Assembly (NCBI RefSeq): GCF_008632335.1
Contig: NZ_VWXX01000016.1
Coordinates: forward strand, 1-64,000
Direction: 5' to 3'
Length of the DNA: 64,000 nt
Source: Thiohalocapsa marina
Lineage (GTDB): Bacteria; Pseudomonadota; Gammaproteobacteria; Chromatiales; Chromatiaceae
The notes under the pieces were generated by a model that was given only the letters and a program-made list of their open reading frames with translations, did not search any database and had not been told where the DNA came from. This document shows, piece after piece, positions 53,304 to 63,880 of the stretch. Position numbers and translations under genes: made by a program. Numbering within the stretch: the stretch's first letter is position 1; every line of letters starts with the position of its first letter.

Positions 53304-53319
53304 TCTGGTGGATACCTGA

Positions 53320-54717
<1,398 letters not shown>

Positions 54718-54723
54718 CGCGCC

Positions 54724-55695
54724 ATGTCCGACCAGACGCTGCTTGTCATCGCATTGTTCTTCATGGTGGCGCTGCTTGCTTATGCCTTTGCCACCCCGGT
54801 GGCCGGGGCCGACTCCCGCATGCGCCGGCGCCTGCGCAGCCGTATCAAGTCATTGTCCCGCGAAGTGGTGGAGAATCAGCAGATTTCGCTGATTCGCAAG
54901 AACTATCTGCAGCGGATGTCGCCCGCCGCGCGTTGGCTGGAGACGCGTCCTGTGTTCGATCCGCTGGTGCACATGCTGATGCAGGCCGGCCTGGACCTGG
55001 CGGCGGTGCATTTTGTCGGCATCAGTCTCGCGCTGGGTGTGGCGGCCTTCGGCGTCACGATGGTCCTTGGTTACGGGCTGGCGATTGCAGGCACCGCGGC
55101 AGCGGTCGGTGTCATTGCGCCGTATCTCTGGCTGCAGCGCAAGAAGGCGCAGCGGCTGGAAAAGTTCGAGGAATCGCTGCCGGACGGGCTGGCCTTGTTC
55201 GGGCGGACGCTGCGCGCCGGCCTGCCCCTGAGCCAGGCCATGCAGGTCGCCTCGCAAGAGCTCAAGGGGCCCGTGGCCGAGGAGTTCGGTGCCGTCTTTG
55301 CCGAGCTCAACTACGGTGGCGATCTGCGCGGCGCGCTCATGGCCATGCTCGAGCGCGTGCCCAGCGTGTCGGTGATGGCCTTGTCCACCTCCATCATGAT
55401 CCAGCGCGAAACCGGCGGCAACCTGGCCGAATCCGTTGCCCGTCTCGAGCGCCTGATCCGGCAGCGCTTTGCCTTCCAGCGCAAGCTGCGCACGCTGGTG
55501 GCGGCCAACAAGGCCGCGGCCTGGATTGTCGCCCTGCTGCCATTCATCATGGCCGGTCTTCTCGAATTCATGTCGCCGGGCTATGTCACCGATCTGTTCG
55601 ACGATCCCACGGGCCAGAAGATGCTGGCGGCGGCCCTGGTCCTTCAGGCCATTGGCGTGCTGTGGATTCGCAAGATGATCAAGCTCGACATCTGA
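54724..55695 (+). CDS. tadB: Tad inner-membrane platform protein TadB
   Basis: 323 aa, type II secretion F-family. An N-terminal membrane helix, two central helices (ISLALGVAAFGVTMVLGYG), the cytoplasmic F domain (LPDGLALFGRTLRAGLPLSQAMQVAS, MLERVPSVSVMALSTSIMIQRETGGNLAE) and two C-terminal helices are present. It pairs with TadC to anchor TadA at the membrane. Confidence 0.94.
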   Translation: MSDQTLLVIALFFMVALLAYAFATPVAGADSRMRRRLRSRIKSLSREVVENQQISLIRKNYLQRMSPAARWLETRPVFDPLVHMLMQAGLDLAAVHFVGISLALGVAAFGVTMVLGYGLAIAGTAAAVGVIAPYLWLQRKKAQRLEKFEESLPDGLALFGRTLRAGLPLSQAMQVASQELKGPVAEEFGAVFAELNYGGDLRGALMAMLERVPSVSVMALSTSIMIQRETGGNLAESVARLERLIRQRFAFQRKLRTLVAANKAAAWIVALLPFIMAGLLEFMSPGYVTDLFDDPTGQKMLAAALVLQAIGVLWIRKMIKLDI

Positions 55696-55704
55696 GCCAT
55701 CTTC

Positions 55705-56709
55705 ATGGACGCCCTAGCCAAGATCCAGGCTGCATTCGACCGGCTGCTCGCCGATCCTCAGACGCTGCAATGGGCCTTCATTGCCGGCCTGGGTCTGTTG
55801 GCGTTCCTGCTGGTGCTCCTGATCGCCCAGGTGGTGCGTGGCACCCGAAATCCGGTGCAGCAGCGCATCGACACCTTCGCCGGAAACCTCGGCAATCCCG
55901 CTGCGGGCGCCACCAGGGAAGCGGCAGCGCCACCGGGTCGGGTTGCGCCGCAGACGCGCCGCCTGCTGGAGCGACTCGGCCGGGGCCTGGTCCCTCAGGA
56001 CGTGGGCAAGCGCAGCCGCATGGAGGCCAGGCTGGCCATGGCCGGGTATCGCTCGCCACGGGCGCTGTTTGCATTATACGGCGCCAAGATTGTCGGATTC
56101 GTCGTGCTGCCGGTGGTGGTCGCGCTGGTGGCCTACTTCAGCCTCAGTCTGCCGCTGAATACCGAGCTCAGCATGGTCATTGGGTCTGTCCTGATCGGCG
56201 CGCTGCTGCCCGACAACTGGCTCGCGCGTCAGGGCCGCAAGCGTCAGGCCGCCCTGCGGCGGGCCCTGCCGGATGCACTAGACATGCTGGTGGTCTGCAC
56301 CGAGGCCGGCCTGGGGCTTAACGCCGCGATCCAGCGCGTGTCGCAGGAGACCCAGATTCAGCACCCGGAGCTGGCGGAAGAGCTCGGCATGGTCATGTTG
56401 CAGACCCGCGCCGGCGTCGACAGCCGCGTGGCGCTGCAAGACCTGGCCGAACGTACCGGCATGGACGAGATGCGCGCCCTGGTCTCCACCCTGATGCAGG
56501 CCATGCGCTTCGGCACCAGCATCGCCGAGACGCTGCGTGTCTACGCCGAAGAGATGCGCGACAAGCGGCTGCAGTCGGCCGAGGAAAAGGCGGCGCGGGT
56601 CAGTACCACGCTGATCCTGCCGCTTGGCATCTTCCTGTTGCCAGCCTTCATCATCGTCGCGGTCGGCCCGACCTTGATCAAGGCCTACGAGGTTCTGACC
56701 CGAATGTAA
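55705..56709 (+). CDS. tadC: Tad inner-membrane platform protein TadC
   Basis: 334 aa, second type II secretion F-family platform component. Membrane helices lie near both ends (ALFALYGAKIVGFVVLPVVVALV; LPLGIFLLPAFIIVAVG). The F domain RALPDALDMLVVCTEAGLGLNAAIQ and RTGMDEMRALVSTLMQAMRFGTS are conserved (read in parts). It follows tadB by 9 bp. Confidence 0.94.
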   Translation: MDALAKIQAAFDRLLADPQTLQWAFIAGLGLLAFLLVLLIAQVVRGTRNPVQQRIDTFAGNLGNPAAGATREAAAPPGRVAPQTRRLLERLGRGLVPQDVGKRSRMEARLAMAGYRSPRALFALYGAKIVGFVVLPVVVALVAYFSLSLPLNTELSMVIGSVLIGALLPDNWLARQGRKRQAALRRALPDALDMLVVCTEAGLGLNAAIQRVSQETQIQHPELAEELGMVMLQTRAGVDSRVALQDLAERTGMDEMRALVSTLMQAMRFGTSIAETLRVYAEEMRDKRLQSAEEKAARVSTTLILPLGIFLLPAFIIVAVGPTLIKAYEVLTRM

Positions 56710-56797
56710 CCGACACCCCTGGCCAGCTCGCGCGCATCGCCCGGGCCGAGCCACGCATTCCCATGGTTTTTCCCGTACCTGAGTCTGCCGTCCCGCC

Positions 56798-57691
56798 ATG
56801 CATCCCTTCACGTTGATCGCGTTCGCCACCGCCCTGCTGCTGCTCTCCGGCTGCGCCACCGCTCCGATGGACGGGGGGTCCAGCACCGACCGAAGCGCGC
56901 TTGCCGGAACCGCAAGCAAGGGCAAGGATGGCGCGGCCACCGCGCTCACCCGCGCAGACGCGGCACTGGCCAGCGGCAACCTCGACAAGGCCCTGTTCGA
57001 ATACCTGCAGGCCCTGAACAAGGATCCGGACAACGCCGAGCTGCTGTACAAGATCGGCAACATCCACGACGCCCGTGGCGACACCCAGCTGGCCGAGGCA
57101 GCCTACCGCAAGGCCATCGCGGCGGATCCACGGCATGCCAGCGCGCTGACCAGCCTCGGCATCCTGCTGGCCAGGCAGCGCCAGTACGTCGAGGCCGAGG
57201 TTCAGCTGCGCGCCGCTGTGCGTGCCGAGCCCCGGCAGGCGCGTGCCCACAATGCGCTAGGGGTGCTCGCGGACATCGACCGCGATTACGCCCGCGCCCA
57301 GCGCCATTACGAGGATGCCCTGGCGCAGGCCCCCGGCGCACCCATGCTGCACAACAACCTGGGCTATTCCCGCTACCTCGCCGGCCGGCATGCCGCCGCC
57401 ATCGCCGCCTTCGAGCGCGCGCTGGAGCTGAACCCCGACTATCAGCTGGCCTGGCGCAATCTGGGCCTGGTCTACTCCCGGCAGGGCCGGTATGACGACG
57501 CCCTGCAGGCCTTCGGCAAGGTGCAAGCGCGGCCCCAGGCGCTGAACGACGTCGGCTACGTCGCCATGGTCGCCGGTCGTCTGGACGATGCCGAGGCCTT
57601 CTTCGATCAGGCCCAGCGCCAGTCAGCGGAGTACTACGCGCTGGCCAATGCCAACGCCCAGCGTGTGAAGGTGCTGAAGGGCGAGCACTGA
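56798..57691 (+). CDS. tadD: TPR lipoprotein TadD
   Basis: 297 aa lipoprotein with lipobox LLLLSGC and about six tetratricopeptide repeats (for example LFEYLQALNKDPDNAELL, RAKAHNALG-like RARAHNALGVLADI, LNPDYQLAWRNLGLVYSRQG). TadD is needed for pilus biogenesis, probably as a periplasmic scaffold for the secretin. An 88-bp gap separates it from tadC. Confidence 0.92.
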   Translation: MHPFTLIAFATALLLLSGCATAPMDGGSSTDRSALAGTASKGKDGAATALTRADAALASGNLDKALFEYLQALNKDPDNAELLYKIGNIHDARGDTQLAEAAYRKAIAADPRHASALTSLGILLARQRQYVEAEVQLRAAVRAEPRQARAHNALGVLADIDRDYARAQRHYEDALAQAPGAPMLHNNLGYSRYLAGRHAAAIAAFERALELNPDYQLAWRNLGLVYSRQGRYDDALQAFGKVQARPQALNDVGYVAMVAGRLDDAEAFFDQAQRQSAEYYALANANAQRVKVLKGEH

Positions 57692-58127
57692 AAAGACGCT
57701 GATCGGTGACCTGTAACGTCTGAGAAGCGTTCTCGCGCGATTCGCGGTCACGGTCTGGAGCCTTTCAATTTAAGCCGGCTGTACTAGACTCAGTACTGTC
57801 AGGCGGCAATGATCGACATCCACATCTCCGGAATGTGAGCCGCTGGCCATCCAGGGTGTCTGCGCTTGCTTCTGTGCCGGATGCGTGTTTCTTCCGCCAG
57901 GTTCCCTGCAACCTTGCAAGCGCCCCAGGGTACGAACGAGTTGGACATTGTTCTTAACAGCCTTGGTCATGGCGTCGGCCGGTAGGGTGGACGAGCGAGA
58001 GCGACGTCCACCAAACCCCGTGCTGCCGATGGTGGACTGCGCTGTGCTTGTCCACCCTACACGCTCTACCTCGGCCGATGGCCAAAACGATGATCAAGGC
58101 CTTCTTGACAGGCTAATGGGGCAGGTA
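57692..58127. other. Intergenic region before the pseudopilin block
   Basis: About 435 bp between tadD and the first TadE-like gene, the largest gap in the Tad locus. Besides the palindromic element at 57982-58060 it shows no gene. TGTACTAGACT near 57780 is weakly promoter-like. It marks the boundary to lower-GC genes. Confidence 0.5.
57982..58060. repeat. Nested palindromic repeat (79 bp)
   Basis: Ends GTAGGGTGGAC and GTCCACCCTAC are perfect inverted repeats. Internally GTCCACC and GGTGGAC form a second pair. The structure matches the GTAGG(G/T)TGG palindromes at 62820 and 63105 in design but not in sequence, and resembles small MITE/REP elements. Confidence 0.8.
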
Positions 58128-58640
58128 ATGAATAAGCGAGTTGACGGCGGTTCCGCCATCGTCGAATTTGCGATTGTGATGCCGCTGATCCTTTTCATTC
58201 TTTTCGCCACGATCGAATTCGGACTCATCATTTTTGACTGGCAACTCATCACCAACGGAAGCCGGGAAGGCGCCCGATACGGCACACTCTATCAGAGCAC
58301 CCGGCCAACGGCTCAAGCTATTGCTGACAGGGTGGAGCGAGCGACCGCGCAGCTTGTGTCATTCGGTGCCGACACAACCCCGACGGTCGCGGTAGCACGA
58401 AGAGCGTTCGATAGTGATACAGATACTTGGGAAGCCAGCTGGACAGACGTTACAGGCACGAATGCCGGTTGCGTCAATTTCAGGGATCAACTTCGGGTGA
58501 CCGTCAGTTTCGACTATGAATTCCTCGTGCTCGGTGCCCTTTGGCGCGCACTTCACCTGTTTGGGCGTGAGTCGGATGACGGATTTGTGTCCCCGGAAAG
58601 ACAGGGTATCGGGGCGCGTGCGGTGATGCTTTGCGAATGA
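58128..58640 (+). CDS. tadE: TadE-family pseudopilin 1
   Basis: 170 aa. Leader NKRVDGG precedes the processing site and helix SAIVEFAIVMPLILFILFA, which matches the TadE motif with Glu+5. The downstream ATIEFGLIIFDWQLITNGSREGARYGTLYQ is the TadE domain. It should be cleaved by TadV and form part of the pilus base or tip. The ATG at 58128 follows GGGGCAGG; an in-frame ATG at 58116 is an alternative. Codon use is less GC-rich than in tadA-D. Confidence 0.9.
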   Translation: MNKRVDGGSAIVEFAIVMPLILFILFATIEFGLIIFDWQLITNGSREGARYGTLYQSTRPTAQAIADRVERATAQLVSFGADTTPTVAVARRAFDSDTDTWEASWTDVTGTNAGCVNFRDQLRVTVSFDYEFLVLGALWRALHLFGRESDDGFVSPERQGIGARAVMLCE

Positions 58641-58656
58641 TCTGAGGCAGGCAATC

Positions 58657-59697
58657 ATGTTTAGCCGAAAGCCAAATAAAACAGGTAGAGGTTCGATTTT
58701 TTTACTGGTTCTGATAGCAATTCCTGCATTGCTTGGGATCGCAGCCATGGCGTTCGATGAGGGCTATAAGCGTGTGCTGCAAACGCAACTTCAAACCGCA
58801 CTCGATGCCGCAGCCCTCGCCGCTGCGCGCGAGATGGGTTCTATATATTATGCTATGGGCCTGGCCGCCGACCTGGATTCAAATCAAGTGAGTGACGTGC
58901 AACAGGTTGCGATGGGTGTAGCGTCAGAAAACACGGTTGCAGGGCAAGGTTTGATTCTGTCAAATGATGATGTGGAACTGACGCACTGGAATTTCGATGA
59001 GAACTATCCCGTAAACGCGGTGCGGGTATCATCGGCCTTCCCAAATGCAAGAACATTGTTGTCGAGCCTGCTGGGGTCCAGGTGGCCGCAACAATACTCA
59101 ATTGACGCCGAGCTTCACAGCATGGCCGCACTCACGCCGGCGTCTGAATTCACCCCCGGCTTACCCTTCGCGATCGGGGCGGACTGGTTTGAGGGAAACG
59201 ACTGTGGCGATGCGATTTCCTGGGGTGGCGGGGGTTGTGCTGCCTGGACAACCTTCAGTCCGCAGAATGTCAATGCAAACGACTTGCAGGAGATCATGGA
59301 GTGTCTGATGGATTTCCCACCACAGGAGTGCATGCCTTCCACGGCGCTGGATGGCCGTGAACTAGAATTTACGAACGGAGGTATTGCTGCGGCGCTCAGT
59401 GACCTGGAAGAGCTTTTTGAAGCGATGAGGGTGCGCAATGATGACATCCGGGACTTCGACGACGATCCGGATACATGGACTGTAGATGTGCTGATAGCCG
59501 ACTTCGATTGCAGCACGCCCAATCAACTAAGCCAGGTTGTAGGCTATACGACGGTGACCATAGAGGGCGTGACGACGATTGGCGGTGGTTCACTGGATGC
59601 CACTGTGGACTGTGAGATTAAAACCCAGCCAAATGATCACGGTGGAGGTGGTTTTGGGACTGTGCTCGGAGATCTGCCTCGTCTGGTGACGGAGTGA
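58657..59697 (+). CDS. TadG-like protein 1 (Tad domain)
   Basis: 346 aa. The N-terminal helix RGSIFLLVLIAIPALLGIAAMAFD (read as one hydrophobic segment) and the motif LQTQLQTALDAAALAAAREM are typical of TadG/Tad-domain proteins, which are putative pilus-tip or anchoring subunits. The body is acidic and rich in Asp, Ser and Cys pairs (GNDCGDAISWGGGGC), suggesting an extracellular disulfide-stabilised domain. Its GC is clearly lower than in the core tad genes. Confidence 0.85.
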   Translation: MFSRKPNKTGRGSIFLLVLIAIPALLGIAAMAFDEGYKRVLQTQLQTALDAAALAAAREMGSIYYAMGLAADLDSNQVSDVQQVAMGVASENTVAGQGLILSNDDVELTHWNFDENYPVNAVRVSSAFPNARTLLSSLLGSRWPQQYSIDAELHSMAALTPASEFTPGLPFAIGADWFEGNDCGDAISWGGGGCAAWTTFSPQNVNANDLQEIMECLMDFPPQECMPSTALDGRELEFTNGGIAAALSDLEELFEAMRVRNDDIRDFDDDPDTWTVDVLIADFDCSTPNQLSQVVGYTTVTIEGVTTIGGGSLDATVDCEIKTQPNDHGGGGFGTVLGDLPRLVTE

Positions 59698-59719
59698 AGC
59701 CAGGCGGTGAATTTTGAGC

Positions 59720-59764
59720 TGACGATAATAGTAGGATTCGCCGGCTGATAATCCTGATGCGTCA
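59720..59764 (+). other. Intergenic hairpin between TadG-like 1 and TadE-like 2
   Basis: TGACG...CGTCA outer arms and AGGATT...AATCCT inner arms can fold into a stem with internal bulges just before the next start. It could tune expression between the two genes. Confidence 0.45.
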
Positions 59765-59767
59765 ATT

Positions 59768-60451
59768 ATGATCCCTGGGAAACGGCAGTCGCATGATGCT
59801 CTGGGTTCCATTGTGGCCAGTACAGATCAAAGGTGCGGGAATCGATGCAGCGGCTCGGCCATTGTCGAGTTCATTGTTATTGCGCCCGTGCTCCTTCTCG
59901 TTTTCGTGGTGGTCTTCGACTTCGGTCGCGCCATCGCCTGGGCCTTGCGGGTGGAGTACGCGGCCTATGCCGGCGTGATGTATGCCTATCAACGCTATAG
60001 CGGTGGCGACGTGAATGATCCAGCTTTTGCGCTAATGACGGATCAGAATGATGACGTAATTGGGGGGCTCAATGCCGCTGCCAAATCGAGTATTCAGGCG
60101 CGGACGGCGGCGTCGGCGGATCTTGTTTTCGGGGATGATCTCGACCAGGACGGTAATGCGACGGACGGTGTGACGGCAAGCGCCTACTGCGAATGCCGCC
60201 GACTCGATACAACAAAGGTTCCGGCGGAACTCGTGTTTGAAAAAGCCGACTCATGTGTGGATGACGATATACCGGACTTCGACTGCCAAAATATGAACTC
60301 CGACGGCGAACCCTGGGAAGCCGGTCCGCCGGCGGTGATGGTGCAAGTGCAGGTGACGGACAATTTCGTACCCGTAACGCCGTTACTGGAGCGCATTATT
60401 GGCGATACGCTCTTGCTGACGGTGACCAAGACGCAACAATTGGCGCAATAG
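59768..60451 (+). CDS. TadE-family pseudopilin 2
   Basis: 227 aa. Leader of about 30 residues ends in CSG before SAIVEFIVIAPVLLLVFVVVF, with the TadE Glu+5 and the FDFGRAIAWALRVEYAAYAGV region. The C-terminal two thirds carries Asp-rich and CxC-type motifs (AYCECRRLD, DFDCQNMN) not seen in short TadE proteins, so it is an enlarged pseudopilin. ATG 59768 overlaps the hairpin's end; a later start would truncate the leader. Confidence 0.85.
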   Translation: MIPGKRQSHDALGSIVASTDQRCGNRCSGSAIVEFIVIAPVLLLVFVVVFDFGRAIAWALRVEYAAYAGVMYAYQRYSGGDVNDPAFALMTDQNDDVIGGLNAAAKSSIQARTAASADLVFGDDLDQDGNATDGVTASAYCECRRLDTTKVPAELVFEKADSCVDDDIPDFDCQNMNSDGEPWEAGPPAVMVQVQVTDNFVPVTPLLERIIGDTLLLTVTKTQQLAQ

Positions 60452-60506
60452 ACCAGCCAAGTGGCAACGAACATCCAGCGGGCCGCGTCATTTGCCGGCG
60501 ATTATC

Positions 60507-60995
60507 ATGCCTGTCATCCATAAACAATCGACATCTCGCCGAGAAACGGCGCGCGGATCCCTATTGCTGCTGCTGCTCGGGGGCGTGGCCTTGTTGGTGA
60601 TCGGGGTTTTCTGGGGCCTGGCACATGTCGGCATGAATACCTGCGACCGCTGTTCGCTGCAACAGATCGCGGATCAGGTGGCGTTGACCGGCGCCACTGA
60701 ATGGGCCCAGCGGACCGAGCAAGCGGACGCCCGCGTCTGGGTTGTTTCAGCGGCTCGCCATACCGCCGAACTCGCCCGGATTCGCCATGACAACGACGCG
60801 TGTGATGGCGGCGGGTCCAGCGTGCTGGTCTTTCTCGGGCCCGAAGGCTCCGGAAAGTGCCGCGACCGTACCGTGCCGGATGCGCGCGTTGTCACCGTGG
60901 TGATCTGTACGGACGGGCGCTCGGTGCTGACCGGTCTGCAGCGGGCCTGCGCGAGCGCGGCCGTCGGGACCGGTCGGCCATACCTCATTGAATGA
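60507..60995 (+). CDS. TadG-like short pseudopilin
   Basis: 162 aa with leader HKQSTSRRETARG and helix SLLLLLLGGVALLVIGVFWGL. CDRCSLQQIADQVALTGATEW corresponds to the Tad-domain segment after the helix, although the protein is much shorter than TadG. Cys-rich (CDRC, ACDGGG, KCRDRT, VICTDG, ACASA). It sits in the tadF position, but the family call is by helix and context. A TTG 15 bp upstream is an alternative start. Confidence 0.72.
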   Translation: MPVIHKQSTSRRETARGSLLLLLLGGVALLVIGVFWGLAHVGMNTCDRCSLQQIADQVALTGATEWAQRTEQADARVWVVSAARHTAELARIRHDNDACDGGGSSVLVFLGPEGSGKCRDRTVPDARVVTVVICTDGRSVLTGLQRACASAAVGTGRPYLIE

Positions 60996-61058
60996 GGTAT
61001 CGAGCGATGGGGCAGGTAAATCCGTCTGCATTCAGTCTATTCTTATAGCCATGGGCCT

Positions 61059-61562
61059 GTGGAGAGATCGACCTTGAGACGACGGCTGGAAGCGAATCGG
61101 GCTGGTCCCCGGACACGGCAGCGCGGCGCCCATGTGGTCGAGATGGCCATCGTCCTGCCGTTATTCCTGTTCCTGTCTTTCGGCATCATCGAGACGGCCA
61201 ATGCCATGCGCCTGTATATGTCCATGGTCTATGCCGCCGAGGACGCCGCCCGCTATGCCAGCCTGCACGGCAGCGGGGCCAGCGTTCCCGCAACGAGCGA
61301 CAGTATTGCTGCACAGGTACGGGACTTTCCAGGGCTGAGTAATGCCACAGTAACAACGCTCTGGACGGCAACCGAAAACGCCGAAGCCTGTCGGGTACCG
61401 GATGACGCCTCCGGTTCCGACTGGGCGACCTCGCCTACAGGCAGGAATGATCCCGGGTCGCTGGTGTGCGTCTGGGTCGAGAGGACCTATCGCTTCATGA
61501 CGCCGATCATCCCGGACCTGGATCTCAAGGCCCATATGGAGCGCGTGGTGACGGGCGCATGA
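61059..61562 (+). CDS. TadE-family pseudopilin 3
   Basis: 167 aa. Leader ends RQRG before AHVVEMAIVLPLFLFLSFG, keeping Glu+5, and then TANAMRLYMSMVYAAEDAARYASLHG, a close match to the TadE domain. Its GC is high like the core tad genes. The start is GTG 61059; TTG 61074 is possible. It is followed by a second full TadG-like protein. Confidence 0.85.
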   Translation: MERSTLRRRLEANRAGPRTRQRGAHVVEMAIVLPLFLFLSFGIIETANAMRLYMSMVYAAEDAARYASLHGSGASVPATSDSIAAQVRDFPGLSNATVTTLWTATENAEACRVPDDASGSDWATSPTGRNDPGSLVCVWVERTYRFMTPIIPDLDLKAHMERVVTGA

Positions 61563-61643
61563 GCAGACCAGGGCGATTCGATCCAGCGCCTTGACAGGCA
61601 AGGCAGAGAATCACCAGTTTTCGAGGAAACACGGGGCATCACC

Positions 61644-62804
61644 ATGAAAACAGGCAGGCCATACCCCATGCGTCGGTCGAGCCAGCGCCGGCGAGGACGC
61701 CGCGCCCGCGCACGAGGCTCGTTGCTTGTGTTCGTGCTGATATCCGTTCCGGTGTTCGTGGCGGTACTTGGCATCGTCTTTGACGTGGGGCTGATCTTTC
61801 GCGACAAGAACCGGCTTCGGCATGTCGCGGAACGGGCGGCCCTGTCCGCCGCCAGCGAACTGGACAGAGGCGGTTCGGATCGGGCTGACTGGTTGCGCGC
61901 AACGGCGGTGAATACCGTCAGGCAAGCCGGCGTTCAGGCGCAGCAGGACGTGACCTGTCCCAAAGCCGACACGGACATCATCGTGACCGACAGCGACACG
62001 AATACGATCACAGAGTGCCCGGAGGGCAGCGCGTGTGTCAGCGTTGGCATCTGCACCACGGCCAACAGCTACTTCGGCTGGATCCCCGGTATGCCGGAAC
62101 TGCTAACCGCCCGCGCCGTGGCGGCGGTTGGGATGGCGGAATCGAGTATTGGTGCCTGCATACATGCATTGTCGCCTGATGCAAGCAAAGCTCTCGAGTT
62201 GCGCGGTACTGCCGCGATTATAAGCGATGGCTGCGACATCATCGTTGATTCAAACCACAGCGATGATGCCTTGTATGTCAACAGTGCATCGATTGATGTC
62301 AAAGCCAACGATGCCGACATCAAGATCGTCGGCGGGCAAGACGTTCATGGGAAAGCAAGCATTGACCCATCTCCAAAGACGGGTGTTGATGTTACGGGCG
62401 ATCCACTTAGCGGTATAGATTGCGGTGATACATTCGAAGGCTTAACTGTCTACTGCAATTTACCAGATACGATTGATTGGAAAAAGGACAAGAAGACTGG
62501 CGTTGTCGAGCTTTCAGGCAACACTGTTGCAGCGTTGCCTTCGGGTATCTATTGGTTAGCCGATGGCCTGGATATCAGGGGCACGGCTTCTTTGCTGCAA
62601 GCGGATGAGGGAGCAGGCGTGATCATCTACTCGCCGAGTGGTTCTGTTTCGATTGGAGGAACAGGCGATATCACCGGTCCAGGGGGTCAATTCCGCGGCG
62701 CCATCATCGCCGACACCATCGCCCTAGTGGGTACACCGGGGGCAGGTGGCTATGACTTTAGGTCTCCGAGCGGTCCACCTGGAAAACCGTTTCTGGTTCA
62801 ATAG
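61644..62804 (+). CDS. tadG: TadG-like protein 2 with repeat-rich C-terminus
   Basis: 386 aa. Basic leader (RRSSQRRRGRRARARG) then helix SLLVFVLISVPVFVAVLGIVF and the Tad-domain segment FRDKNRLRHVAERAALSAASEL. The C-terminal half (from CIHALSPDASKALELRG) is built of short Gly/Asp/Ser strands (NSASIDVKANDADIKIVGGQ, SGSVSIGGTGDITGPGGQ) suggesting a right-handed beta-helix surface domain. It is the last gene of the Tad locus and a likely tip or adhesion subunit. Confidence 0.85.
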   Translation: MKTGRPYPMRRSSQRRRGRRARARGSLLVFVLISVPVFVAVLGIVFDVGLIFRDKNRLRHVAERAALSAASELDRGGSDRADWLRATAVNTVRQAGVQAQQDVTCPKADTDIIVTDSDTNTITECPEGSACVSVGICTTANSYFGWIPGMPELLTARAVAAVGMAESSIGACIHALSPDASKALELRGTAAIISDGCDIIVDSNHSDDALYVNSASIDVKANDADIKIVGGQDVHGKASIDPSPKTGVDVTGDPLSGIDCGDTFEGLTVYCNLPDTIDWKKDKKTGVVELSGNTVAALPSGIYWLADGLDIRGTASLLQADEGAGVIIYSPSGSVSIGGTGDITGPGGQFRGAIIADTIALVGTPGAGGYDFRSPSGPPGKPFLVQ

Positions 62805-62819
62805 GCAGATAAAGGGCCT

Positions 62820-62904
62820 GTAGGTTGGGGTGAGCTTGCGAACCCCAACGATCAATGGTTTAAAACGCCAGGTGTGTTGGGGTTCGTTCCTCACCCCAAC
62901 CTAC
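62820..62904. repeat. 85-bp palindromic repeat, copy A
   Basis: GTAGGTTGGGGTGAGCTTGC... and its inverted counterpart ending CTCACCCCAACCTAC form long inverted arms. The same element recurs at 63105-63189 with equal length. It sits just after the last tad gene and can serve as a terminator. Confidence 0.85.
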
Positions 62905-63104
62905 GCGGAATCTTTTCACAAGCACGGTGCGTGGGAACGCGGGAATCGGGACAAGGGGGATGGCTCAATCCCGCGCAATGTCACGAGCGAGTGAATCAGG
63001 TAGCCCACTGCCGAGATTGATGCTGGAAACGGGCCTTGCGTCCGCCTCCATCCGGCTGGACGCCGGCTCTACGGCAACGCCGCTTGCTGTGCCGCCTAGA
63101 GCCC

Positions 63105-63189
63105 GTAGGTTGGGGTGAGCTTGCGAACCCCAACACTCGGTGGCCAATGGTGCCGGGCATGTTGGGGTTCGTGCCTTACCCCAACCTAC
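63105..63189. repeat. 85-bp palindromic repeat, copy B
   Basis: Second copy of the GTAGGTTGGGG element, with identical first 30 bp and a divergent central loop. The pair behaves like dispersed non-autonomous elements. Confidence 0.85.
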
Positions 63190-63607
63190 ATGACTATACG
63201 CAGAGCACCGCACCGCACCGCGGCTGCATTCCCGCGCGGACCGTGGGAACGAGCAAACGATCAAACTCTTGCTGTGATGACAGCGCCACGCATAGCCTCC
63301 TCTGAGATGCCTCGGAGGGCTTTGATCAGGTTCCTGATCAACTGCTGCTGGGTTGGTGGAACCGCTGCGCTTGTTGTTCCAATCTACCGGCCGATCTTGT
63401 AATCAGGCCTCTTGGAGTATAACAAGCGTCAGAGACAAGGCACTCATCCGCTTGATCTAGATCGACGGCGTGCTCAAGATGCTGTCTCAGTGCGGGCATC
63501 CTTCCTCGAACGGGAAACACTGGGCAAATTGCCGTTTGCCTACGCCAAGAAACCGCGGGCCCGCCGCCAGAGCGTGCGTAGCAATAGGGGTCAGGGGTAA
63601 ATAGAAT
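63190..63607. other. Non-coding or decayed region
   Basis: No intact gene. A minus-strand reading near 63385-63265 gives a protein-like tail (LIRNLIKALRGISEEAMRGA) ending in a stop, but an in-frame stop lies just upstream. GGGGTCAGGGGTAAATAGA near 63588 resembles sequence that often flanks REP-associated transposases. Both are remnants at best. Confidence 0.4.
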
Positions 63608-63880
63608 GCCCGCTAGAGTAACTTGACCAGCGCGGCGAGGGCGGCGACTTGGGCGAGCATAAGCGGCACCAGCCACTTGAGGAGGTCCAGCTTAGTGCGC
63701 GCGATGTCTCCGCGGACTTGTTCGATCTCTTACTGCAAACGCAGCTCGGCGGTGCGAAGGTCGCCGCGGAGCTGCTCGAGCTGCTCGAGCTGCTCGAGCT
63801 GCTGCTGCAGCCGTGCCTCGACCTCCCTGATCTCCTTCGGAGTTCGTCACGCCGCCTGACCCGCCGAGCAAACGCACAAC
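63608..63880 (-). pseudogene. Decayed DUF1640-like coiled-coil gene
   Basis: The minus strand reads KEIREVEARLQQQLEQLEQL, then RGDLRTAELRLQ, a TAA stop, and in the same frame EIEQVRGDIARTKLDLLKW followed by LVPLMLAQVAALAALVKLL and the true stop near 63619. This is a coiled coil plus C-terminal helix like DUF1640. A second lesion (frameshift) lies near 63847, where VTNS runs into PKEIREV in another frame. The N-terminal half is missing. Confidence 0.65.

Noticed and set aside
63036-63305. Open frame through the 85-bp palindrome copy B
   Set aside because: Crosses an inverted repeat and has no ribosome site or family resemblance.
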